Shown one piece after another: positions 1 through 4,331 of a stretch of DNA of 6,152 bases. The stretch lies in assembly GCA_947624465.1 (NCBI GenBank), contig CANQKJ010000133.1, forward strand, positions 1 to 6,152, given 5' to 3'. The stretch comes from an uncultured Oscillospiraceae bacterium. GTDB taxonomy: Bacteria; Bacillota; Clostridia; Oscillospirales; Oscillospiraceae. The number at the start of each line of letters is the position of its first letter. The first letter of the stretch is position 1. Both the position numbers and the translations under genes were made by a program. The notes under the pieces were generated by a model. That model was given only the letters and a program-made list of their open reading frames with translations. It was not told the origin of the DNA and made no database searches.

Positions 1-272
1 CTCCGGCCCTGGGCAAGCCCGTGCTGGTGCTGCGCCGGGAGACGGAGCGGCCCGAGGCGGTGGAGGCCGGCACGGTGCGCATTGCCGGCACCCGGCGCGA
101 GGACATCGTCGCCATGACGGCGGAGCTTATCGAGTCCCCCGCCGCTTATGAGGCCATGGCCCACGCCGTCAACCCCTACGGGGACGGGCGGGCGTGCCGG
201 CGCATCGCCGACGCGGTCCTGTACCACTTCGGTCGGACGGACCGGCCCCCGGAACCTTTCGCCAGCCGGTAA
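1..272 (+). CDS. wecB: UDP-N-acetylglucosamine 2-epimerase (non-hydrolysing), C-terminal end only
   Basis: This is the last 89 residues of the cytoplasmic enzyme that interconverts UDP-GlcNAc and UDP-ManNAc, the source of ManNAc for teichoic acid linkage units and other surface glycans. The frame opens with P-A-L-G-K-P-V-L-V-L-R, then T-E-R-P-E-A-V-E-A-G-T, the conserved stretch that follows the UDP-binding SGG..EE motif in WecB/MnaA proteins; that motif itself lies just outside the window. Near the end sits the family's NPYGDG signature followed by an Arg-Ile helix. The family is usually about 370-385 residues, so roughly three quarters of the gene is missing because of the window edge, not because of damage. 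The first two bases complete a split codon. Stop TAA is at 270-272. The next gene starts 27 bp later on the same strand, so the two may share a transcript. Confidence 0.93.
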   Translation, partial: PALGKPVLVLRRETERPEAVEAGTVRIAGTRREDIVAMTAELIESPAAYEAMAHAVNPYGDGRACRRIADAVLYHFGRTDRPPEPFASR

Positions 273-299
273 AGCGTCTTACAGAGAGGAGGGGAGCGC

Positions 300-1079
300 A
301 TGGACGACAAGAAAAGGGTCCTGGTGTCGGCGGCCATCGTGTGCGTGGTGCTGCTGGCGGTGCTGTCCAGCTTCCTCCCCAACATCTTCTCCAAGCCGCC
401 GGAGGTGGTGGTGGCCGATCCCGACGCCACCGCCAGCCAGCCCTCGGGGCCGGAGGACACCTCCGACCCCCACGGGGTGGTGGTGTCCGTCAACCCCCGG
501 ACGGTGCAGGCCGTCATCGCCAGTCTGGAGCGGTATGAGAGTTACAGCCGCAGCCTGGAGGTGGAGTACTTTGACGACGAGGGCCGTTCTCTGGGCGCGT
601 CGGCCATCCAGGTGTGGGCGGAGGGCGGCTGGCTCCGCTCCTCCGCGGCCCTTCCCACCGGGACGGTGGAGAACGCCATCGTGGGGGATGGGACGCTGTG
701 GCTCTGGTACAGCGGCGAGGACGCCCTGTACACCGGCCCAGCGGACCGGCTCTCCGCCGATCTGCTCCAGCGCATCCCCACCTATGAGGACGTGCTGGCC
801 CTGGACAGGGCGGACATCACCGACGCCGGCTATGTGGAGCGGGGCGGCGTGCCCTGCGTCTATGTGGAATCGGCGGACCCGCTGCTGGGGTATACGGAGC
901 GTTGGTGGGTCTCCGAGACCGGAGGCCTGCTCATGGCCGCCGAGACCCTGAAGGACGGCGTGGTGGTCTACTCCATGACCTCCAACGAGGTGGTCAGCCC
1001 CATGGAGCAGTCCTCCGCCGCGTTCGCTCTGCCAGACGGCAGCCAGCTCTACCTGCCGGGGGCGCGGTCCTCCTCCTGA
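300..1079 (+). CDS. Membrane-anchored extracytoplasmic protein, possible LolA/MucB-like fold
   Basis: 259 aa. The ATG is chosen because GAGGAGGGG lies just ahead of it (about 285-294). Residues 1-6 are charged (DDKKR), residues 7-26 form one hydrophobic helix, and no lipobox Cys or clear signal peptidase site follows, so I read it as a signal anchor with the rest outside the cell. Residues 31-60 are a Pro/Ser/Asp-rich spacer. Residues about 66-255 are rich in alternating beta-strand patterns: V-E-Y-F-D-D-E-G, a D-G-T-L-W-L-W-Y turn, then E-R-W-W-V-S-E-T-G-G-L-L and a final F-x-L-P-D-G. That order resembles LolA/MucB-like lipoprotein-carrier folds, where a 'WVD..TGLPLK' strand pair precedes a closing LP motif; this is inference from pattern, not a firm match. 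It follows wecB by 27 bp, hinting at a cell-envelope role. Its last 31 bp overlap the end of an opposing gene. Confidence 0.85.
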   Translation: MDDKKRVLVSAAIVCVVLLAVLSSFLPNIFSKPPEVVVADPDATASQPSGPEDTSDPHGVVVSVNPRTVQAVIASLERYESYSRSLEVEYFDDEGRSLGASAIQVWAEGGWLRSSAALPTGTVENAIVGDGTLWLWYSGEDALYTGPADRLSADLLQRIPTYEDVLALDRADITDAGYVERGGVPCVYVESADPLLGYTERWWVSETGGLLMAAETLKDGVVVYSMTSNEVVSPMEQSSAAFALPDGSQLYLPGARSSS

Positions 1080-1396
1080 TCGTCGTCCCCCAGGCCCAGC
1101 AGGAGCAGCAGCCCCAGGGTGATGACCAGCTCCAGATTGTCCCCCTCCAGGTAGAGGAACAGGATGATGAGCACCAGCAGGATGTCCCCGGTGTCCAGTT
1201 TTTCCAGGGAAAAGTGCCGCAGCACTCCGTCCAGCAGCTTGGACAGCCCGCCCGCCACCTCGCCCACCAGGTCGTTGGGCCTGCGCTGGGGCGCGGGCTG
1301 GCGTGGCTGCGCGGGCTGCTGCTGGCTGCGGGGGCGCTCCGGCTGTTCGCCTTCCAATGGGATGAAGTCATCCCCGTTCATATACTGATTATACAT
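1049..1396 (-). CDS. Small protein with Gln/Pro-rich N-terminus and two short hydrophobic segments, unknown function
   Basis: 115 aa, third gene of a minus-strand cluster. The ATG at 1396-1394 has AAGGAGGAC just upstream, and it overlaps the end of the preceding gene by 8 bp, which indicates translational coupling. Residues 1-16 are acidic/aromatic, residues 17-40 are Gln/Pro/Arg-rich and probably disordered, residues 41-67 look like an amphipathic helix (L-V-G-E-V-A-G-G-L-S-K-L-L). Then come two very hydrophobic runs, 72-83 and 90-102, separated by the acidic turn E-G-D-N, and an acidic tail (G-D-D-D-Q-E-E-D). Each run is only 12-13 residues, short for a standard transmembrane helix, so they may form a hairpin inserted in one leaflet or a buried assembly interface. 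The TAG stop lies inside the 3' end of the convergent gene. I do not recognise a named family. Confidence 0.75.
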   Translation of the reverse strand: MYNQYMNGDDFIPLEGEQPERPRSQQQPAQPRQPAPQRRPNDLVGEVAGGLSKLLDGVLRHFSLEKLDTGDILLVLIILFLYLEGDNLELVITLGLLLLLGLGDDDQEEDRAPGR

Positions 1397-1811
1397 GGCC
1401 GTCCTCCTTCGCCGCCCGGAACAGGTCCAGCGCGGACCGGATCAGCCGGGACAGCCTGGCGATCTGGATGGCCTTATCCAGTTTCGCGTACCGCTCCTCC
1501 CGGACGAAGGGCCGCAGGGCGTTGAGCAGGGCGACCCGCCTGTCGTCGTTCCCGTTCTGGTACTGGGCGAACAGCCCCGCCGCAGCGGACAGCAGCTTCG
1601 GGTCCAGGGCGCTTAAGCCCTCCAGCAGATCGCCGCCGGCCGCCCGCTGCGGGGCGGGGGAGGGAGGCTCCGGCGGCGGGACGCTCTCCGGGGCGGTCCC
1701 GTTCCGGGACTGCCCGCTCCCCAGGTCCAGGGACTTTGCCAGGGACATGATGCGGGCCATGGCCTCCGGGTCGCTGAGGACGCTCTCCAGCTTTTCTTCC
1801 AGTTCTCCCAC
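1389..1811 (-). CDS. Small helical protein with Pro-rich linker, unknown function
   Basis: 140 aa from a GTG start at 1811-1809. I prefer this start because an excellent Shine-Dalgarno (GGGAGGTGA, 1827-1819) lies immediately upstream. A GTG at 1841, which overlaps the previous stop as GTGA and would add ten residues, has no comparable site and would put the Shine-Dalgarno inside the coding region. Residues 1-28 are helical with S-D-P-E-A-M-A-R-I-M-S-L-A-K; residues 35-58 are a Pro/Ser/Ala linker; residues 60-131 form a helical domain beginning D-P-K-L-L-S-A-A-A-G-L-F, then L-L-N-A-L-R-P-F-V-R-E-E-R and the basic helix K-L-D-K-A-I-Q-I-A-R-L. No membrane segment or signal peptide, so probably cytoplasmic. 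It is the middle gene of three and shares a 'PE + helix' pattern with the 87-aa neighbour. Function unknown; I do not recognise a family. Confidence 0.8.
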   Translation of the reverse strand: MGELEEKLESVLSDPEAMARIMSLAKSLDLGSGQSRNGTAPESVPPPEPPSPAPQRAAGGDLLEGLSALDPKLLSAAAGLFAQYQNGNDDRRVALLNALRPFVREERYAKLDKAIQIARLSRLIRSALDLFRAAKEDGHV

Positions 1812-1818
1812 GGCGCCG

Positions 1819-1827
1819 TCACCTCCC
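1819..1827 (-). promoter_or_regulatory. Strong Shine-Dalgarno that decides the start of the 140-aa gene
   Basis: Read on the minus strand this is GGGAGGTGA, a near-perfect match to the 3' end of 16S rRNA, with 7 nt before GTG at 1811. The alternative GTG at 1841 has only weak purine-rich sequence ahead of it. This supports the shorter 140-aa product. Confidence 0.7.
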
Positions 1828-1837
1828 GCGCTTCCCG

Positions 1838-2101
1838 TCACTTCAATGTCTGCTTCATCTTTTGGAGGAGCTGGGCCCCCTCCGGGCTCTTCATCACCTG
1901 TCGGATGGCGTTGGCCAGCTCTCCCGCGTCCCCGTTGGCGGCCCGCTCCGCCGCCCCCTCCAGGTCGCCGCCGGTGGAGCGGCTCAGCATCGAGAAGATC
2001 TTTTGGGTCTCCGGCGCATCCCGGAGCTGTTCCAGTCTGCCGGCGTCCTTCAGCAGCCCGGCGGCCTGCTTGCTGTTCAAAAGCTCGTCAAATTTCGGCA
2101 T
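1838..2101 (-). CDS. 87-aa helical protein, unknown function, first gene of a three-gene cluster
   Basis: 87 aa, ATG at 2101-2099 preceded by GGAGGGGAG, stop TGA at 1840-1838. It is entirely helix-forming with no signal peptide or membrane segment, so probably cytoplasmic. Three parts are visible: residues 1-28 (F-D-E-L-L-N-S-K-Q-A-A-G-L-L), residues 29-42 (A-P-E-T-Q-K-I-F-S-M-L) and, after a Gly/Asp break (G-D-L-E-G-A-A ... G-D-A-G-E-L), residues 62-87 (I-R-Q-V-M-K-S-P-E-G-A-Q-L-L-Q-K-M). The 'SPE/APE + amphipathic helix' element occurs twice here and again in the next gene, suggesting partner proteins built from related helical units. The next gene starts 26 bp downstream. It begins 63 bp from the divergent metallophosphoesterase gene. 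I do not recognise a named family. Confidence 0.78.
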   Translation of the reverse strand: MPKFDELLNSKQAAGLLKDAGRLEQLRDAPETQKIFSMLSRSTGGDLEGAAERAANGDAGELANAIRQVMKSPEGAQLLQKMKQTLK

Positions 2102-2119
2102 AAAAGCTCCCCTCCGTTT

Positions 2120-2138
2120 CTGGGACTATCCCAGTATA
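2120..2138. promoter_or_regulatory. Perfect inverted repeat and weak -10-like box between divergent genes
   Basis: The 63-bp gap between the divergent starts at 2101 and 2165 contains CTGGGA-CTA-TCCCAG (2120-2134), a perfect 6-bp inverted repeat. It abuts a minus-strand TATACT at 2138-2133 that could be the -10 of the three-gene cluster; the matching -35 position (2161-2156, GTCACC on the minus strand) is poor. An activator- or repressor-controlled promoter would fit, but so would chance. I see no convincing promoter for the plus-strand gene here. Confidence 0.3.
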
Positions 2139-2164
2139 TGCGGAGAGGGCGGGAGGGTGACCTG

Positions 2165-2623
2165 ATGAAGATACTGGTGTTTTCCGACTCCCACGGCCGC
2201 CTGGGGACCATGGTGGACGCCATGGAGCGGGAAAAGCCCCAGCGGGTGTTTTTCCTGGGGGACAACTACCAGGATGGCAAGTTGCTGGCGGGGTGCTATC
2301 CCCAGGTGCCCTTTGACATGGTGAAGGGCAACTGCGACTTCTGCGCCGGCCCGGACGAGCTGGTGGTAGAGGCGGAGGGCGTGAGGTTCCTGCTGACCCA
2401 CGGCCACAGGTACTATGTGAAGAGCGGCACCTGGCGGCTGCCCGACGCGGCCAGAAAGGCGGGGGCGAAAATGGTGTGCTTCGGCCACACCCACGAGGCG
2501 CTGAACCAGCCCGAGGAGGGGATCTGGCTGTTCAATCCCGGCACCGCCGGCGGCATCTACAACCGGGCGGGATACGGCGTCCTCACCGTGGAGGACGGCC
2601 GCGTCCGGGGGGATCTGAGATGA
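2165..2623 (+). CDS. YfcE/MJ0936-family metallophosphoesterase (calcineurin-like)
   Basis: 152 aa, a complete small cytoplasmic metal-dependent phosphodiesterase. All metal-site motifs of the calcineurin-like superfamily are present in order: D8-S-H10, G32-D33-N34, G55-N56-C57-D58, T78-H79-G80-H81 and G107-H108-T109-H110, followed by the typical F-N-P-G-T/S closing motif. Family members hydrolyse phosphodiesters such as model substrates or cyclic nucleotides; the true substrate here cannot be read from sequence. The ATG at 2165 is chosen because the protein begins directly with M-K-I-L-V-F-S-D-S-H, as the family does, and GGGAGGGTGA lies just upstream. The frame is open further upstream, but that extension has no family character. 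The gene is divergent from the three-gene cluster and followed by a hairpin terminator. In many Firmicutes this gene follows rph/rdgB; that context is not seen here. Confidence 0.95.
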   Translation: MKILVFSDSHGRLGTMVDAMEREKPQRVFFLGDNYQDGKLLAGCYPQVPFDMVKGNCDFCAGPDELVVEAEGVRFLLTHGHRYYVKSGTWRLPDAARKAGAKMVCFGHTHEALNQPEEGIWLFNPGTAGGIYNRAGYGVLTVEDGRVRGDLR

Positions 2624-2633
2624 AACGCGCATA

Positions 2634-2664
2634 AAAAGACCTCGCCCGCCGGGCGAGGCCTTTT
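2634..2664. terminator. Bidirectional intrinsic terminator between convergent genes
   Basis: A perfect 8-bp GC-rich stem, CCTCGCCC (2640-2647) and GGGCGAGG (2651-2658), closes a 3-nt loop. After one mismatch the flanking AAAAG (2634-2638) pairs with CTTTT (2660-2664). Plus-strand transcripts of the phosphoesterase gene meet CCTTTT after the stem; minus-strand transcripts of the DUF378 gene meet the better tract TCTTTTT. It starts 10 bp after the plus-strand stop and 3 bp beyond the minus-strand stop, the ideal place to serve both. Confidence 0.88.
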
Positions 2665-2667
2665 CGT

Positions 2668-2889
2668 TTACGCGTGACTTTGGCGGGGCTGGGTGTCGGT
2701 CTCCGGCCGGAACAGCAGGGTGATGCACCACAGGGCGGCCAGACCCACCAGCGCGTAGATGATACGGGCCAGCCAGGTGCCGGAGCCGCCGCAGATGAAA
2801 GCCACCAGGTCGAAATTGAACAGGCCGATGGAGCCCCAGTTCAGACCGCCGATGATAGCCAGAGTCAGCGCCAGCTTATCCAGAAACAT
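2668..2889 (-). CDS. DUF378 family small membrane protein (YuzA-like)
   Basis: 73 aa, function unknown. The diagnostic DUF378 stretch is clear: I12-I-G-G-L-N-W-G-S-I-G-L-F, then F-D-L-V-A, then A41-R-I-I-Y-A-L-V-G-L-A-A-L. Two transmembrane helices are predicted, about residues 5-31 and 39-60, joined by a short Gly-rich loop, with a charged/polar tail (about 61-73) that ends Q-S-H-A. The length is usual for the family. ATG at 2889-2887 has AAGGAGGT seven bases upstream. It lies downstream of the DUF3048 lipoprotein gene on the same strand, separated by 109 bp, so it may have its own promoter. A cre-like palindrome sits in its leader. It ends at a bidirectional terminator. Confidence 0.93.
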   Translation of the reverse strand: MFLDKLALTLAIIGGLNWGSIGLFNFDLVAFICGGSGTWLARIIYALVGLAALWCITLLFRPETDTQPRQSHA

Positions 2890-2908
2890 GGTACGAACCT
2901 CCTTCGTG

Positions 2909-2929
2909 AAGCGCTTGCAAACGCTTTGA
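2909..2929. promoter_or_regulatory. cre-like / LacI-family operator candidate upstream of the DUF378 gene
   Basis: The plus strand reads TTGCAAACGCTTTGA at 2915-2929. It fits the catabolite-responsive element consensus WTGNAANCGNWNNCW at every position except one (G for C near the end). It overlaps a wider inverted repeat, AAGCG (2909-2913) and CGCTT (2922-2926). It lies 20-40 bp upstream of the DUF378 start, where a CcpA or other LacI-type repressor would block transcription. Seen in sequence; the regulator is inferred. Confidence 0.4.
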
Positions 2930-2966
2930 TCCTTGTCACGGGGATAGTTTGCGCCGTGTCTCCCAT

Positions 2967-2998
2967 GTTATGCCGGGAAATTTTTTGTTATTTGTCAA
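2967..2998 (-). promoter_or_regulatory. Possible promoter of the DUF378 gene
   Basis: On the minus strand a perfect -35 box TTGACA (2998-2993) follows directly on the stop of the DUF3048 gene, but the nearest plausible -10 (CATAAC, 2972-2967) is 20 bp away, which is too long for an ordinary sigma-A promoter. I see no hairpin terminator between the two genes, so read-through from the DUF3048 gene is equally possible. Confidence 0.25.
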
Positions 2999-4096
2999 TT
3001 ATTCCGCGGTGACGGAGCGGTTCAGGGGGATGACAGCCACATAGCTCTTTCCCCGGCCCAGCGTCAGAGGGGCGCCGTCGGCGGTGAAGTAGCGGAGCTG
3101 TTCCTTCGCCGCGCCCTTCTTCCAGGTGATGGGGATCATCCTGCCGCCGCAGGCGAAGTACCCGCTGCCGGAGGACAGGTCCACGTCGATGCGGCCCTTG
3201 TCGTCGTAGACCTTGCAGGCGGTCTGGAGGATGAGCACGTTGGTGACGGCGATCTGGCTGTTGGAGTTGCCGTCGATGTAGGGGGCGTCGAACTCCTCCA
3301 CCCGGTAGAGGCCGGTCCCGGCGTCATAGCGGAACACGGTGTTCTTGCTGGAGAAGGGAGCGGTGATGACGTTGGCGGCCTGTCCGCCCGCGGGGGTGCC
3401 GTCATCGGCGAAGGACATCTCATAGGTATAGCCCTCGGTGTGGGTCAGCAGATCCTTTTTGGCCAGCAGCTCGGCGATGGCGTCGCCGGAGGTGACCAGG
3501 GAGTGCTCAAAGCCGAATCTGTCGTGGCCCTCCACCCGGTAGCGGTCCCGCCAGAAGATGGAGGCCGAGGTGTAGTCGCCGTTCACGCCGTCCACGGTAT
3601 AGGCCCCGGAGGCGGCCTTGTTGCTGTAAAACTCAGGACTGCCGCCGGCATGGACATACACCGCGTCATGGCCCTGGGCCAGCTCCCAGAAGTATTGCCG
3701 GGCCGAGCGGATGGAGGCGATGATCTCCTCGCCCCCCACCTCCAGATAGACGGCCACCATCCGGGTGATGCCGCCCTCGGCCAGCACCTCATAGATGATG
3801 TCGGCGCGGCTGTTTCCCTGCTGGGGCAGGGCGGCCCTGATGTTGTTCAGCATGACGGCCACCGGCTTTTTCCCGGACAGATCTTCCTCCACAGGCACGC
3901 CGGTGAGGGGGTGGTAGAACTTCGGCTCCGGCGTGGGGGTGGGCGTGGGTTCCGGCGTGGGCGTGGGCTTGGGCGTTGGCGTGGGCGCCGCCGTCGGGGT
4001 GGCCTCCGGCGTGGGAGAGGGGGTCTCCGCCCTGGGGCCGCAGGCGGTCAGAAAGAGGAACAGGGCGGCGCAGAACAGACAGACAAGACGTTTCAT
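2999..4096 (-). CDS. DUF3048 domain lipoprotein (YerB family)
   Basis: 365 aa, exported and lipid-anchored. Residues 1-19 are a lipoprotein signal: K2-R3, a hydrophobic core, and the lipobox L16-T-A-C19, with Cys19 the expected lipid attachment site. Residues 25-59 are a Pro/Thr-rich linker built from PTPTPEP-like repeats. The YerB/DUF3048 domain follows: H62-P-L-T-G-V-P-V, K76-K-P-V-A-V-M-L-N-N, the hallmark I101-Y-E-V-L-A-E-G-G-I-T-R, then R130-S-A-R133 and A145-V-Y-V-H149-A-G-G-S-P; the C-terminal half (about 230-360) matches the second DUF3048 domain. The length is normal for the family. The molecular function is unknown. The ATG is preceded by AAGGAGGA and by a strong extended -10 promoter. 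It is divergent from the MerR-RDD regulator gene and shares its control region. Confidence 0.95.
   Translation of the reverse strand: MKRLVCLFCAALFLFLTACGPRAETPSPTPEATPTAAPTPTPKPTPTPEPTPTPTPEPKFYHPLTGVPVEEDLSGKKPVAVMLNNIRAALPQQGNSRADIIYEVLAEGGITRMVAVYLEVGGEEIIASIRSARQYFWELAQGHDAVYVHAGGSPEFYSNKAASGAYTVDGVNGDYTSASIFWRDRYRVEGHDRFGFEHSLVTSGDAIAELLAKKDLLTHTEGYTYEMSFADDGTPAGGQAANVITAPFSSKNTVFRYDAGTGLYRVEEFDAPYIDGNSNSQIAVTNVLILQTACKVYDDKGRIDVDLSSGSGYFACGGRMIPITWKKGAAKEQLRYFTADGAPLTLGRGKSYVAVIPLNRSVTAE
3923..4024 (-). repeat. Low-complexity Pro/Thr linker repeat inside the DUF3048 lipoprotein
   Basis: Degenerate tandem repeat of a 6-bp unit (GGCGTG on the plus strand), encoding alternating Pro-Thr with Glu/Lys/Ala interruptions, residues 25-58. 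Such linkers hold the folded domain away from the membrane across the cell wall. Unit number may vary between strains by slippage. Confidence 0.85.
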
Positions 4097-4143
4097 AAAC
4101 GGTCCTCCTTATGATTTGACGGGCCGGTCGCTTTCTGTCTCTC

Positions 4144-4172
4144 AGTATACCATCTTTGACGAACGGTGTAAA
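4144..4172 (-). promoter_or_regulatory. Sigma-A promoter of the DUF3048 lipoprotein gene
   Basis: Minus strand: -35 TTTACA (4172-4167, 5 of 6), 17-bp spacer, -10 TATACT (4149-4144, 5 of 6) with an extended TG one base upstream. Transcription should begin near 4137, giving a leader of about 40 nt. A TTGACG half-site (4156-4161) lies within the spacer and another (4116-4121) within the leader. Confidence 0.8.
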
Positions 4173-4204
4173 TAAAAATCGGCGGACCGCCCCGGGAGAG
4201 GCAC

Positions 4205-4233
4205 TTGTCATCCGCCTGCCGGTCTGCTATAAT
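4205..4233 (+). promoter_or_regulatory. Sigma-A promoter of the MerR-RDD regulator gene
   Basis: -35 TTGTCA (4205-4210, 5 of 6), 17-bp spacer, perfect -10 TATAAT (4228-4233). Transcription should begin near 4240, giving a leader of about 80 nt that contains the inverted half-site cluster and a T6-C-A6 palindrome (4252-4266, flanked by G and C). It diverges from the DUF3048 promoter; the -35 boxes are about 32 bp apart. Confidence 0.85.
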
Positions 4234-4251
4234 ATGGACCATAAAATCTCC

Positions 4252-4266
4252 GTTTTTTCAAAAAAC
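4252..4266. repeat. AT-rich perfect palindrome in the regulator leader
   Basis: G-TTTTTT-C-AAAAAA-C, symmetric about 4259, located 20-25 nt after the expected start of transcription. The arms are too AT-rich to make a stable terminator, and no U-tract follows. It could be a bent or protein-bound element, or a weak RNA fold. Confidence 0.6.
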
Positions 4267-4268
4267 CT

Positions 4269-4331
4269 CTTGACTGTCAAGCGGCTTGACGGCTTACGCT
4301 GTGGACAGGAGGTGGCGTTATGACCGTCAAG
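4269..4331. promoter_or_regulatory. Alternating inverted half-sites: candidate autoregulatory operator or RBS-sequestering RNA structure
   Basis: Four half-sites alternate in orientation: CTTGAC (4269-4274), GTCAAG (4276-4281), CTTGAC (4285-4290) and GTCAAG (4326-4331). The first pair forms a perfect palindrome about one base; the second and third form a 6-bp dyad with a CGG centre; the third and fourth extend to an 8-bp inverted repeat, CTTGACGG (4285-4292) and CCGTCAAG (4324-4331), which encloses the Shine-Dalgarno AGGAGGTG (4307-4314) and the ATG. As DNA this fits a MerR-type operator; as RNA it offers mutually exclusive hairpins. A weak second promoter is also possible: TTGACT (4270-4275), a 19-bp spacer typical of MerR-controlled promoters holding the CGG-centred dyad, and a poor -10 TACGCT (4295-4300). 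Confidence 0.5.

Noticed and set aside
148..951. Long plus-strand open frame overlapping the wecB end and the membrane-anchored gene
   Set aside because: Arg/Pro/Trp-rich out-of-frame translation of GC-rich coding DNA, no ribosome binding site, and two well-supported genes occupy the same bases in another frame.
902..1525. 207-codon plus-strand frame across the convergent junction
   Set aside because: Gln-rich and Gly/Arg-rich shadow of two minus-strand genes and the end of a plus-strand gene; no start signal.
1862..2164. N-terminal extension of the metallophosphoesterase
   Set aside because: The extra residues are an antisense shadow of the 87-aa gene; family homology begins exactly at the ATG at 2165, which has its own Shine-Dalgarno.
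2942..2998. Terminator after the DUF3048 gene
   Set aside because: On the minus strand there is an A-rich run and a CCC/GGG pair, but no stable stem followed by a T-tract.
3923..4024. Tandem short repeat considered as a CRISPR or VNTR locus
   Set aside because: There are no spacers; it is a 6-bp codon repeat encoding a Pro/Thr linker inside an intact lipoprotein gene.
3440..4114. 224-codon plus-strand frame antisense to the DUF3048 lipoprotein
   Set aside because: Gly/Arg/Val repeats arise from the reverse complement of the Pro/Thr linker; no start signal.
4181..4191. GGCGG-A-CCGCC palindrome between the divergent promoters
   Set aside because: Short GC palindromes are common by chance in this composition and it has no second copy; not listed as an operator, though its place between two -35 boxes is noted.
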